The notes under the pieces: generated by a model
The model's database searches: none
What the model saw: only the letters and a program-made list of their open reading frames with translations
What the model was told of the DNA's origin: nothing
Source: Halobaculum sp. CBA1158
Lineage (GTDB): Archaea > Halobacteriota > Halobacteria > Halobacteriales > Haloferacaceae
DNA length: 64,000 nucleotides
NCBI RefSeq assembly: GCF_021431925.1
Contig: NZ_CP090371.1
Coordinates: 1,178,001 to 1,242,000 of the forward strand
Direction of reading: 5' to 3'
Shown here: positions 1-8,211 of the stretch, one piece after another
Layout: every line of letters starts with the position of its first letter
How positions within the stretch are numbered: the stretch's first letter is position 1
Program-made: the position numbers and the translations under genes

Positions 1-626
1 GGGAGGAGCGTCGGCCGACGGCCGACGATCGTCACCTCGCTCCCGAACGTCTCGAAGAAGTGGCCGAGTTCGGCCGCGATGTACCCCCCGCCGACGACGA
101 CGAGGTGCTCCGGCGGCGTCTCCAGTCGCAGCGCCTCCGTGCTGGTCAGGTATTCCACGTCGTCGATCCCGTCGATCGGCGGGACCGACGGTCGAGTCCC
201 CGCCGCGATGAGGACCGTGTCCGCTGAGACCCGCGTGCCGTCGTCGTCGCCGCCGACGATCTCGACGGTGCGGTCGTCGACGAACCGACCCTCGCCCTCG
301 TAGAGGTCGTGTCTCGGCGACGACCGGAGTCCGTCCCGGATCGATTCCGAGTCCCCTTCGACCTCCGCGGTGACCTCCTCGACGATCGCCGAGAAGTCCG
401 CGTCGTCGACGGTCGCGTCGATGTGGAACTCGCCGGCGCGCTCGATCGTCTCGAGTATCTCCGCGTGGTACAGCAGCATCTTCGACGGGATACAGCCGCG
501 GTTGAGGCAGGTCCCGCCGAGGGGACCCTTCTCGACCACCGCGACCGACTGGCCCTGGTTCGCGGCGGCGTTCGCGACGTCGAGTCCGGATCCCGACCCG
601 ATGACGAGGAAGTCGACTTCGTCCAT
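1..626 (-). CDS. FAD-dependent pyridine nucleotide-disulfide oxidoreductase (dihydrolipoamide dehydrogenase / mercuric reductase-like), C-terminus cut by window edge
   Basis: A flavoprotein of the disulfide oxidoreductase family, which passes electrons between NAD(P)H, FAD and a redox-active cysteine pair. The protein starts MDEVDFLVIGSGSGLDVANA, a FAD-binding Rossmann glycine motif. The active-site motif GGTCLNRGCIPSK follows with cysteines near residues 40 and 45. A second Rossmann motif, VVVGGGYIAAELG, lies near residue 180 and binds NAD(P)H. Only about 208 residues are inside the window; the interface domain with the catalytic His is missing. The next gene (793) is divergent and also a flavin disulfide reductase. 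Whether the substrate is lipoamide, mercury or another disulfide cannot be decided from this part. Confidence 0.88.
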   Translation of the reverse strand, partial: MDEVDFLVIGSGSGLDVANAAANQGQSVAVVEKGPLGGTCLNRGCIPSKMLLYHAEILETIERAGEFHIDATVDDADFSAIVEEVTAEVEGDSESIRDGLRSSPRHDLYEGEGRFVDDRTVEIVGGDDDGTRVSADTVLIAAGTRPSVPPIDGIDDVEYLTSTEALRLETPPEHLVVVGGGYIAAELGHFFETFGSEVTIVGRRPTLL

Positions 627-792
627 ACCTCCGCAGTCGGCGAGCGGGTACAACAATCACCGGTCGGTGTGTCCGGCGGTCGCCAGGCCGATCCGGTCCG
701 GCGGCTCGGGGCCGCCGACGGACCTCGGAGGGTCGGTCGATCCCGCACACACCCGCGGGGCGTTTATTATCGCCGTCGGAGAGGATCCGCCC

Positions 793-2202
793 GTGTCAAC
801 GTTCGTCATCGTCGGAGGCGACGCCGCCGGGATGTCCGCCGCGAGTAAGGCCAAACGTGACGACCCGGACCTCGACGTGGTCGTCTTCGAGCGGGGTGAG
901 TGGGTCTCCTACGGCGCGTGCGGGCTTCCGTACTACGTCAAAGGCGAGATACAGTCGCTGCAGGACCTCGTGTCGGTGACGCCCGAGGAGTTCCGCGAGG
1001 AACGCGACATCGACCTCCGGACGGGTCACGACGTCGTCGGCATCGACCCCGACGACCGGACGGTCACCGCGCGCCACGAGGGGGGAACGCTCACGCAGTC
1101 GTACGACAGCCTCCTCGTCGCGACGGGGGCGCGGGCGGTCGAACCGCCGATCGACGGGATCGACCGCGAGGGCGTCTACACCCTGGGATCGATGGCTGAC
1201 GGCAAGGAGCTCCGAGAGTACGTCGCACGGGCGCGCTCGGAGGGCGACCTCCAGCAGCCCGACAGCGGCCCCGCCTGCCAGTTCCTCGAGACGTGTCGCG
1301 GGCCGGTCGGGATCGTCGGCGGCGGCTACATCGGCGTCGAGATGGCCGAGGCCCTCGCCGCCAACGACTTCGAGGTCCACCTCTTCCAGCGGGGCGACCG
1401 GATCTTGAAGCAGTTCAGCGAGGCCACGAGCGAGGCGGTTCGCGAGCACCTCGCCAAGCAGGACGTGGCCGTTTACCTCGGCGCGGCGGTCAACGAACTC
1501 GCCGGCGGCGACGCCGTCGAGGCGGTTCTCACCGACGAGGAGCGCGTGCCCGTCGAGATGGTCCTCGTCGGGACGGGCGTCCGTCCGCGGACGGAACTGG
1601 CCGAGGACGCGGGGATCGAACTCGGCGAGACGGGCGCGATAGCGACCGACGCCTACCGGGAGACGAACGTCTCCGACGTGTACGCCGCCGGCGACTGCGC
1701 GGAGGCCGAACACGTCGTCACCGGCGAGCCGGTGTACGTCCCCCTCGCGCTGACGGCGAACCGGCACGGGCGGGCGATCGGGCAGACGGTCGCCGGAACG
1801 CCGACCGAGGGCGGCGGCGTCGCCGGAACGGCCGCGGTCAAGGCCTTCGAGTTGGAGGCCGCCCGGACCGGCGTCCTCGACCACGAGGAGGCGCGCGCTG
1901 CGGGGTTCGATCCGATGACCGAGACCATCTCCGCGAAGTCGCGGGCGGGCTACTACCCCGAGGGCGGAACGGTCAACGTGACGCTGACGGTCGATCGGCC
2001 GTCGGGTCGAATGCTCGGGGGCAGCCTCGTCTCGGAGTACGGTGAGGGAGCGGTCCACCGAAGCCACGCGCTCGTCGGCGCTGTGACCGAGGGGGTCGCC
2101 GTCGGCGACCTCGCGAACTACGACCTCGCGTACGCGCCGCCGTTCAACACGACGTGGGACCCCGTGCTCACGGCCGCGAAGGTGGTCGAGGGAAAGCGCT
2201 GA
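793..2202 (+). CDS. CoA-disulfide reductase / NADH oxidase-like flavoprotein
   Basis: A 469-residue single-cysteine FAD/NAD(P)H oxidoreductase of the CoA-disulfide reductase and NADH oxidase family. It probably keeps a low-molecular-weight thiol reduced in the cytoplasm. The GTG start at 793 places the FAD motif VGGDAAGMSAASKAK at the N-terminus and the catalytic cysteine at residue 43 in SYGACGLPYY, the exact position used by CoA-disulfide reductases. An NAD(P)H Rossmann motif (GIVGGGYIGVEMAE) and the second FAD contact (DVYAAGDCAE) follow, then a dimerisation domain with the AxxxYPPFxx-like segment near the end. An in-frame extension upstream reads through the intergenic region and is not used. 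Substrate specificity is inferred from the family. Confidence 0.88.
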   Translation: MSTFVIVGGDAAGMSAASKAKRDDPDLDVVVFERGEWVSYGACGLPYYVKGEIQSLQDLVSVTPEEFREERDIDLRTGHDVVGIDPDDRTVTARHEGGTLTQSYDSLLVATGARAVEPPIDGIDREGVYTLGSMADGKELREYVARARSEGDLQQPDSGPACQFLETCRGPVGIVGGGYIGVEMAEALAANDFEVHLFQRGDRILKQFSEATSEAVREHLAKQDVAVYLGAAVNELAGGDAVEAVLTDEERVPVEMVLVGTGVRPRTELAEDAGIELGETGAIATDAYRETNVSDVYAAGDCAEAEHVVTGEPVYVPLALTANRHGRAIGQTVAGTPTEGGGVAGTAAVKAFELEAARTGVLDHEEARAAGFDPMTETISAKSRAGYYPEGGTVNVTLTVDRPSGRMLGGSLVSEYGEGAVHRSHALVGAVTEGVAVGDLANYDLAYAPPFNTTWDPVLTAAKVVEGKR

Positions 2203-2303
2203 CGCTCTCGATCGCCTCTCGAACGAACGGGCGACCCGTCTCCGTGGTGTTCGGACGCGACAGGGATGTCCCGAGCCGAGCGACCTCCGTCGTCGCCTCC
2301 CGA

Positions 2304-2705
2304 TCAGTCGCTCACGCGCCGGACCTGCACCGAAATGCCCGCGGCGGCCGCCAGCAACACGGCGAGGTTGAACGCCGCGTGAAACAGCGAGCGGTACTCG
2401 GCGACGACCCACTCGTTGATCGTCCGCGACACCGCGCCGTAGAACTGGATCCCCGCGACGAGCGCGAGGATCACGAGCGCCGCGAGCGCCAGGTAGTTGA
2501 CGTAGCGAGCGAAGTCGCGACCCGTCGAGCCGTCGGCGGCGTCGCTTGCGGCGTCGCCGTCGGTCGTGCCGCCGTCGCCCGCGGGGTCGCCCTCGGCGGA
2601 CTCACCGCCGCCGACGGGCCCCTCCCCCGCGGTCGCTTCGCTCGCGCTCGATGCCTCGTCGCTCGTGGACACGTCGCCGTGTTCGGTGTCGTCGTGTTCG
2701 CTCAT
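2304..2705 (-). CDS. Small acidic membrane protein, function unknown
   Basis: A 133-residue protein that I do not recognise. The first ~65 residues are a low-complexity acidic and Ser/Gly/Asp-rich tail. Two predicted membrane helices follow, the first in YVNYLALAALVILALVAGIQFYG (split here by position, about residues 68-90) and the second near residues 108-127. Its ATG overlaps the stop of the PGF-CTERM protein gene upstream (2702-2705, ATGA), so the two are almost certainly translated together. It may be a membrane partner of that surface protein. Confidence 0.7.
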   Translation of the reverse strand: MSEHDDTEHGDVSTSDEASSASEATAGEGPVGGGESAEGDPAGDGGTTDGDAASDAADGSTGRDFARYVNYLALAALVILALVAGIQFYGAVSRTINEWVVAEYRSLFHAAFNLAVLLAAAAGISVQVRRVSD

Positions 2706-3709
2706 GACTGGATCCGCCTCCGTGCCAGCAGGGCCGCGCCGACGACGGCGACGGCCGCGACGACCGGGCCGAAGCCGGGGTTCGCCGTGGAGGTCCGCGT
2801 CGCCTCGTCGGCGGGCGGGGGGGTGTCGCGACCGTCGTCGCCGCCCTCGAAGTCGCCGACCTCGAACTCCACGTCGCGGGTGGTCTCGTCGGCGTCGATC
2901 GTCTCGGTCGGGTCGAGGTTCGCGACCGACCGCGCGGTGTCGACGAGCCGACCGTCGCGGTAGAGCGCGGCGTCGACGTAGTAGTTGTACGCCGACGGGA
3001 CCGTCAGCTCGGTCGTCGCGTCCGCGGTCTCGCCGGCACCGATACCCGTCACCGTGGTCGACTCCCGGTCGGCGACGAGGTTCGAGTCGGCCTGTCTGAG
3101 GACGACCTCGACGCGGAGGTCGCCGCTCTCGACCGTTCCGTCGTTCGTCAGCGAGGCCGCGACCGCCAGCGTCGTCCGGTTGGCCGCCTCGTCGACGTCC
3201 GCGACCGACACCGACAGCGCCGGCACCGCCTCGCTGCGGGTGAACGTCACGTCCCGGCCCAGCGCGTCGAGCCCCGAGACGGAGCGACGGTCGCCGTCGA
3301 CCGCGCGGCCGTCGCGAAACAGCGTCGTCTCGATGGTGTATCCGCCCTCTCGTGGCACCCGGAGTGTCGCGTTGACGGGGACGCTCCGGTCGCCCGTGAG
3401 TTCCTCCAACTCGACCGTCCGCTCGGTCGCGAGCAGGCCGGACTCCGCGTCGTACGCGCGGACCCGGACGGAGACGTTGTCGGTCGGGTTGCCGCCGTGG
3501 CCGATCCTGGTCGTGAGCCGGAGCTCCGCCGTGCCGCCGTCGACCTCGCCGGCCGCGATCGCCGGCGGTTCGGCGATCGTGACGGGACCGGGGCGGACCG
3601 GGTCGTCCGTCGACGGGTCCGCGAGGACGCCGGGGACGACCGCCACCCCGAGGAGGGCGACGAGCAGGACGGCGACCGCACCGGCGGTCAGCCGTCGTTC
3701 TCGTGACAT
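2702..3709 (-). CDS. Secreted surface protein with signal peptide and PGF-CTERM-type anchor
   Basis: A 335-residue exported protein. It has an N-terminal signal peptide (basic MSRERR, then a hydrophobic run ending near VLADP, about residue 32). Next come roughly 250 residues of acidic beta-rich sequence with two related blocks: each has an 'R-G-xx-D-G-R' style segment and a 'V..V.V.L.V' strand pattern. The C-terminus is a Thr/Pro/Asp linker, the motif NPGFGP, a transmembrane helix and ARRR. That tripartite tail is the archaeosortase A recognition signal, so the protein is probably cleaved and lipid-anchored. It overlaps the downstream small membrane protein gene by 4 nt. The ligand or role is unknown. 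Confidence 0.8.
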   Translation of the reverse strand: MSRERRLTAGAVAVLLVALLGVAVVPGVLADPSTDDPVRPGPVTIAEPPAIAAGEVDGGTAELRLTTRIGHGGNPTDNVSVRVRAYDAESGLLATERTVELEELTGDRSVPVNATLRVPREGGYTIETTLFRDGRAVDGDRRSVSGLDALGRDVTFTRSEAVPALSVSVADVDEAANRTTLAVAASLTNDGTVESGDLRVEVVLRQADSNLVADRESTTVTGIGAGETADATTELTVPSAYNYYVDAALYRDGRLVDTARSVANLDPTETIDADETTRDVEFEVGDFEGGDDGRDTPPPADEATRTSTANPGFGPVVAAVAVVGAALLARRRIQS

Positions 3710-3918
3710 GCTCTCGCAACTGCACAGGGACTCGGTATACGCTTTGTGCCCGCTCGGGGAGCGGTGTTCAGATACGGATCGAAACGCGAGGCGGTGCAGT
3801 TTTAAGATGATCTGTACCCGAAAACGACCGTCTAAGCGGCTGGTTAGAAGAGACTCCTTCCCGCAGATCTCCGCGACGCACGATTCGAACGACGAAGAGC
3901 TGGGACTCTCGGCCTACC

Positions 3919-4189
3919 CCGCGACATCGACGATGCACATTCCACGACTCGCATCCGACCTCGACTGTCCGGAGCGGATCCAACGTCGAGCGCGAACTCT
4001 TGCCGAAGCGGACGGGGAGACCGGCGTGACGACCGGCGTCCATCCCGCCGGCTTCGCTGCCGTCTGTCTCTGCGAGGCCGGACCGGAGGTGGATCGGCGG
4101 GTGACATAGTGGGGGCCGCTGCCGTGGCGAGCGTTACGCTATCGAGTATCCGGGCGCATCACGAGACGGCAGCGGAACTGGTAGCCTGA
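3919..4189 (+). pseudogene. Remnant of a TFB (transcription factor B) C-terminal cyclin-repeat domain
   Basis: Forward-strand translation from about 3919 reads PRLASDLDCPERIQRRARTL, then TGVTTGVHPAGFAAVCL and PEVDRRVT. This is the pattern of the second cyclin repeat of haloarchaeal TFB proteins. The frame stops at 4107-4109. In the next frame DIVGAAAVASVTLSSIR continues the expected TFB ending to a stop at 4187-4189. The N-terminal zinc ribbon, B-reader and first repeat are absent. I read this as a truncated, frameshifted tfb gene. The assignment rests on remembered family sequence, not an alignment. Confidence 0.6.
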
Positions 4190-4222
4190 CACCACACCGG
4201 CACGACAACTGGCATCAGATAA

Positions 4223-4241
4223 TTTTCTCAGAAAACTATTA
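4223..4241 (+). promoter_or_regulatory. Promoter with overlapping palindrome for the HTH/TumE-like pair
   Basis: A perfect 6-1-6 palindrome TTTTCTCAGAAAA occupies 4223-4235 and runs straight into an AT box AACTATTA at 4234-4241. The box is centred about 29 nt before the ATG at 4267, as expected for a leaderless haloarchaeal transcript. A dyad at the BRE/TATA position suits autorepression by the downstream HTH protein. Confidence 0.5.
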
Positions 4242-4266
4242 GTTCCTCATCCGTGTAGCACACAGT

Positions 4267-4779
4267 ATGACCGAGACGGGGGAGGACATCAACGATCAGG
4301 TCAAGGCGGACTGGAAAGCCGATACTACGCCGTTCGAGCGTGTGTACGAAATCGTCGAACAGACACACGACGGGCAGTCGGCCGCTGCAATCGCCGACCG
4401 CGCCCTCGTGAGCGAGCCGACGGCGCGTCGCTACTGCAAGACCCTCGTGAACACCGGCTTCGCCGAGACGGAACAAGACGGCCAAACGACGCTGTACAAG
4501 CGCAACAGCGACCGAGTGTTGATGTCCCGGATCCGCGAGCTGCGTGCGGAAGTCGATCGGGCGGAGTTGCTCGACAGCATCCAGGACATGAAGGCCGACA
4601 TCCGGCGTTACGAGGACTGCTACGACGTGGTGTCACCGGAGGAACTCGCCCAGCAACTCGACGCCGACGAGACGGACGGCTGGGACGATCTCACCGCGTG
4701 GCGGACAACGCGGCAGAATCTCGCGGTTGCCCAGGCCGCGCTCGCCTACGACGAGGCCAGCCACCAGCTCGCGGTATGA
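4267..4779 (+). CDS. Winged-helix HTH regulator (haloarchaeal DUF7342-like), putative antitoxin
   Basis: A 170-residue DNA-binding protein. Residues ~25-75 form a winged helix (FERVYEIVEQTHDGQSAAAI, SEPTARRYCKTLVNTGFAET is the recognition helix and wing region, followed by DGQTTLYKRN). A long charged helical segment (about 85-125) and an acidic C-terminus follow. The family assignment to DUF7342 is from memory. Its stop codon overlaps the ATG of the next gene (4776), so the two are coupled. With the TumE-like partner this looks like an HTH antitoxin/toxin arrangement, and the palindrome at 4223-4235 would be its operator. It could instead be a simple transcriptional regulator. Confidence 0.7.
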   Translation: MTETGEDINDQVKADWKADTTPFERVYEIVEQTHDGQSAAAIADRALVSEPTARRYCKTLVNTGFAETEQDGQTTLYKRNSDRVLMSRIRELRAEVDRAELLDSIQDMKADIRRYEDCYDVVSPEELAQQLDADETDGWDDLTAWRTTRQNLAVAQAALAYDEASHQLAV

Positions 4780-5228
4780 GCGACGACGACCGGGCCGGCG
4801 AGTTCGGGCCGATCTATCTGCCGGCACTCCAGCGGATTCGTGATCTGTGGCTCGAACTCGAGCCCCTCGTCGACGCAACGGGGTACGACGACGTCGTCGC
4901 CCCCACGGAACTGCAGATCAGTCTCACCGACGGACTCGGCGACGCCGAGAGCGCTCGGCTCGATATCCAATGGAGCGAACTAGGGATGTATTCGTTTCAC
5001 TACGCCGATAGCGACGACGTCAATTGGCGATTCGATCGCCATCCGAACACACACTCGCCCGAGATCCATTTCCACCCGCCGCCCGAGGCCACGACGACGG
5101 ACGCCGAGCCGTCCTGTATCGACGTGACCGAGGTCTCGCTTGTGACGCGTGCAGTTCATACAATGTGGCGGGCAGCGTACGAGACTGCTGCAGTCGATCG
5201 GCTGAATACTGCGTCAAACCCACCGTGA
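4776..5228 (+). CDS. TumE/DUF6516-like protein, putative toxin of the HTH pair
   Basis: A 150-residue acidic protein, translationally coupled to the HTH gene (ATGA overlap). The central part has strands around RLDIQWSELGMYSFHY, then the His/Pro-rich run WRFDRHPNTHSPEIHFHPP (about residues 88-106), and ends in a helical segment. A 'R-[FY]-D-x-H...H.H' core like this is what I know from the TumE/DUF6516 toxin family. The identification is by pattern only; an uncharacterised partner of the regulator remains possible. Confidence 0.55.
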   Translation: MSDDDRAGEFGPIYLPALQRIRDLWLELEPLVDATGYDDVVAPTELQISLTDGLGDAESARLDIQWSELGMYSFHYADSDDVNWRFDRHPNTHSPEIHFHPPPEATTTDAEPSCIDVTEVSLVTRAVHTMWRAAYETAAVDRLNTASNPP

Positions 5229-5322
5229 GGATGCCGACCGACCGCGACCACCCCTCCCAAGGTGCTGCGTGTACTCGCCGACTGTTTCACTATTCTCTAC
5301 GAATCCCCTTCTCGCCAGCCAG

Positions 5323-5679
5323 TTACCGTACGTCCGAACTGGATGCCCGGGAAAGCAGGAAGACGGCTATTCCACCCAATACCAGATCGAGGGCGGCCAG
5401 GATAGCCACACCGGGAACCACACCGTCGAGGGGGGCCGCCGACCAGGATACTTCGATGACCGTCATCACGTCCCGGTCGACCATCAGCGAGCGCGCCGCA
5501 TCGACGCCGTACGTGACGGGGTTGACCCGAGCGAACATTTGAATCCACCTGGGGAGTGCCGCAAGCGGGAGAAATGCACTCGACAGGAACAGTAGTGGGA
5601 ACTGCAGCAGGTTCGCACCGATGATCGTCGATTCCTGATCCCGCGTGAGAATTGCCAGCTCGTTCGCTGTCGCATGGAA
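5323..5679 (-). pseudogene. C-terminal remnant of an ABC-2 type (drug/lipid exporter) permease
   Basis: The minus strand has an open frame from 5679 that begins without a start codon, directly after a stop at 5680-5682. It reads ANELAILTRDQESTIIGANL, QFPLLFLSSAFLPL, LPRWIQMFARVNPVTYGVDA and ends with a hydrophobic helix and SSSDVR. This is the characteristic last third of DrrB/ABC-2 permeases, where FLSSAFxPL and NPxTYxVDAxR are conserved. The N-terminal ~150 residues and any ATPase gene are missing, so it is a deletion remnant. Confidence 0.7.
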
Positions 5680-5776
5680 TCAGCTCATCTGGACACTACG
5701 GCCCGGGGAGCGGGGAGCACCCTCTGGGGGCGGATATGCCGGGAGAGTTACCACTCAGGGGGTTCTCATGGGGGTC

Positions 5777-6178
5777 ATGCTGTACGTCCTGGCGACGAAC
5801 TCGGCCGAACGGAGCGAGGTGCTGTGCGACTACCTGGAGCCCCGACTCGACGCGTCCGACGCGGTGCACGCGGTCAACTCCCACCGCGGCGGCGACCGAA
5901 CCACGCAGGGGGAACTCGACCGCGGCGAGGAGGCGCTCGCGGTCGTCGAGACGCGGCTCTCGCGGGTCACCGACGTGGAGACGCACCAACTCGTCCGCGG
6001 TAACTCCCCCGCGGAGGACGTGATCGGCTTCGTCGAGCGTCACGACGCCGACGAGATCGTCATGGGCGTTCGCAAGCGCTCGACCACGGGCAAGGTGCTG
6101 TTCGGCAGCGTCGCGCAGGACATCTTCATGCAGTCGCCGGTGCCGATGCGGGTCGTCCCCGTCGACGACCGCCGGTAG
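5777..6178 (+). CDS. Universal stress protein (UspA family)
   Basis: A 133-residue single-domain USP, a cytoplasmic nucleotide-binding stress protein. It starts MLYVLATNSAERSEVLCDYL, an alpha/beta Rossmann-like first strand. It carries the Walker-like signature near the end: DEIVMGVRKRSTTGKVLFGS, the G-2X-G-9X-G(S/T) pattern slightly modified. It ends VAQDIFMQSPVPMRVVPVDD. An alternative ATG at 5768 would add MGV; a GGGGGT run precedes both. The gene lies between the ABC remnant and the GNAT gene and appears monocistronic. Confidence 0.85.
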   Translation: MLYVLATNSAERSEVLCDYLEPRLDASDAVHAVNSHRGGDRTTQGELDRGEEALAVVETRLSRVTDVETHQLVRGNSPAEDVIGFVERHDADEIVMGVRKRSTTGKVLFGSVAQDIFMQSPVPMRVVPVDDRR

Positions 6179-6288
6179 TCACGCCGGGCCGGGACGCGGG
6201 AGGCGACGCGGTCCCGCGCCCCCGCAGGGGTGTGACTCGGTCCCACGCCGCCGGACCATTGAATACCGTCGTGTGAACAGGATGAACT

Positions 6289-6831
6289 ATGCCTGGCCCC
6301 GTGTTCCGCAGCGGCGAGGCGGTCGAGTTGCGAACGGTCGAGGACGAGGACGCCGGCTTCCTGGCCGAGTTGGTTAACGACCCGCAGGTCCGCGCGGGGA
6401 CCGCGATGGCGACCCCGGTTAGCGAGGCGGACGAACGCGAGTGGATCGACGCCGTCGGCGACGACGGCGGGGTGCACCTGCTCGCGTGCGTCGACGGCGA
6501 CCCGGTCGGGATCGTCGGCCTGAACGCGCCGAACGAGACGTGGGGGGTGGCGGAGCTCGGCTATCAGTTCGCGCCCGACGCCTGGGGGAACGGCTACGCG
6601 ACCGACGCCGCCAGCGAGCTGTGTGCCCACGCGTTCGCGGAGCGACGCCTCCACAAGGTGTCCGCGAAGGTGTACGAGACGAACCCCGCCTCCGCCCGGG
6701 TGCTCGAGAAGGTCGGGTTCGTCGAGGAGGGACGCCACCGCCGGGAGGCGTTCGTCGACGGCGAGCACGTCGACGTCAGGCGGTTCGGCCTGCTCGCCGA
6801 CGAGTGGTCCGGCGGCGCATCGGACGACTGA
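6289..6831 (+). CDS. GNAT family N-acetyltransferase (RimJ/RimL type)
   Basis: A 180-residue acetyl-CoA-dependent N-acetyltransferase. It follows the RimJ/RimL layout: VELRTVEDEDAGFLAELVND at the N-terminus, the central strand VGIVGLNAPNETWGVAELGY, the acetyl-CoA pyrophosphate loop APDAWGNGYATDAASEL (Q/R-x-x-G-x-G/A type), and NPASARVLEKVGFVEEG, the typical 'N-x-x-S-x-x-V-x-E-K-x-G-F' ending. Targets in this family include ribosomal protein termini, small amines and antibiotics; the sequence does not say which. Confidence 0.85.
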   Translation: MPGPVFRSGEAVELRTVEDEDAGFLAELVNDPQVRAGTAMATPVSEADEREWIDAVGDDGGVHLLACVDGDPVGIVGLNAPNETWGVAELGYQFAPDAWGNGYATDAASELCAHAFAERRLHKVSAKVYETNPASARVLEKVGFVEEGRHRREAFVDGEHVDVRRFGLLADEWSGGASDD

Positions 6832-6846
6832 CGCGGTCGCCGCCGG

Positions 6847-8109
6847 CTACTCGAGCAGCTCTTCGGCCAGCAGCGGCACGAACGTCCCCACGTCGGTCAC
6901 CATCCCGACCGCTTGGGCGGAGCCGCGGTCGAGCAGTTGGGTGACGGTGGCGGGGTTGATGTCGACGCAGACTGTGCGCGTCGTCGACGGGAGGCAGTTG
7001 CCCACCGCCACCGAGTGCAGCAGCGACGAGAGCATGAGAACCAGGTCCGCCTCCCTGGCCTGCTCGCGGATGGCGTGTTGCGCCTCCACGGCGTCGGTGA
7101 TGGTGTCCGGAAGCGGACCGTCGTCGCGGATGGACCCCGCGAGCACGAAGTCGCGGTCGTTGCTGACGCACTCGTACATGACGCCCTCGGTGACCAGTCC
7201 CTCCTCGACGGCCGCCTCGATGCCGCCGGCGCGGATCACCTCGCTGATGGTGTAGATGTGGTGTTTGTGTCCCTTTCGGGGGTGCTCCATCGTCTCCACG
7301 TCCATCCCGAGGCTCGTGCCGTACCGCGACCGTTCCATGTCGTGGACGGCGAAGCCGTTGCCCGCGGAGATGGCGTCGACATACCCCTCGCGGACGAGCC
7401 GCGCGAGCCCCGGGCCGCCGCCGGCGTGGATCACCGCCGGCCCGGCGACGCACAGCACGCGCCCGCCCTGCGCTTTCGTCTCGGCGATCGCCTCGGCGAT
7501 GTCGCGGATGAGCGACTTCGAGGGGCGCTCGGCGGAGACCCCGCCCTGCATGAATCCGAACGGCCCCGAGGAGTCGCGGGGTCGCTCCGGGGGTTTCACC
7601 CGGATTCCGGCGTCGCCGGTGACGACGAGGTCGCCCGCCTCGATGCCGTTGAGCACCTTCGTTTCGGCGCGCACGTCCGGCTCGCCGTCGACGACGACCG
7701 TGCCGTCCTCGCCGCGCTCGACCCCCTCGACGACGACGGCGCAGTCCATCTCGATGTCCTCGACGCCGATCCACTCGCCGTCGATCCGCACGTCAGTCGG
7801 GTGGTTCGTCGTCGAGTAGAAGCCGTGGGGGACGACGTTGTCCGCGGGCGCGGGCGTCAGTTCTGCGTCCGCCGGCGACGCGAGCGTCGCGCCCGACTGG
7901 TGGAGTTCGTGGAGGATGGGGTACAGCGTGTCCTCGTCGGGAGCGATGACCCGCATCCGGCAGTACGACTCGGCGGTCTTGGTCGTCCCGACCTCGAACT
8001 CCTCGATGTCGAACTCGCCGCCGAGGTCCATCACGACTGTGAACGCGCGCTCCATCAGGCCGGAGTCGATGATGTGGCCCTCCAGCTCGACCACGTCGCT
8101 GACGGTCAT
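6847..8109 (-). CDS. LOR/SDH bifunctional-domain protein, archaeal ornithine cyclodeaminase family (TIGR00300)
   Basis: A 420-residue protein of the archaeal TIGR00300 family. The start MTVSDVVELEGHIIDSGLME and the block CRMRVIAPDEDTLYPIL belong to the LOR/SDH N-terminal domain. The C-terminal half carries a nucleotide-binding domain with VAGPAVIHAGGGPGLARLV and AVHDMERSRYGTSLG, and ends with NPATVTQLLDRGSAQAVGMV. A methanogen member of this family converts ornithine to proline and ammonia, so that activity is the best prediction. It is convergent with the GNAT gene, 15 nt apart. Confidence 0.8.
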   Translation of the reverse strand: MTVSDVVELEGHIIDSGLMERAFTVVMDLGGEFDIEEFEVGTTKTAESYCRMRVIAPDEDTLYPILHELHQSGATLASPADAELTPAPADNVVPHGFYSTTNHPTDVRIDGEWIGVEDIEMDCAVVVEGVERGEDGTVVVDGEPDVRAETKVLNGIEAGDLVVTGDAGIRVKPPERPRDSSGPFGFMQGGVSAERPSKSLIRDIAEAIAETKAQGGRVLCVAGPAVIHAGGGPGLARLVREGYVDAISAGNGFAVHDMERSRYGTSLGMDVETMEHPRKGHKHHIYTISEVIRAGGIEAAVEEGLVTEGVMYECVSNDRDFVLAGSIRDDGPLPDTITDAVEAQHAIREQAREADLVLMLSSLLHSVAVGNCLPSTTRTVCVDINPATVTQLLDRGSAQAVGMVTDVGTFVPLLAEELLE

Positions 8110-8211
8110 ACCTCCCCTCTACCCCCCGGCGGTGAAAAGCTACTCGTGCGTGCGGTATCGGCCGCGACCGACGCTCGCCCGACTCGACTCTCCGGTCGAC
8201 CGTTCACCCGA

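Noticed and set aside
370-792. N-terminal extension of the CoA-disulfide reductase frame
   Set aside because: It overlaps the divergent oxidoreductase gene and the promoter region; homology begins at the GTG at 793.
796-2412. A 538-codon minus-strand frame across the CoA-disulfide reductase gene
   Set aside because: No motif and Arg/Asp-skewed composition; the plus-strand enzyme has all family signatures.
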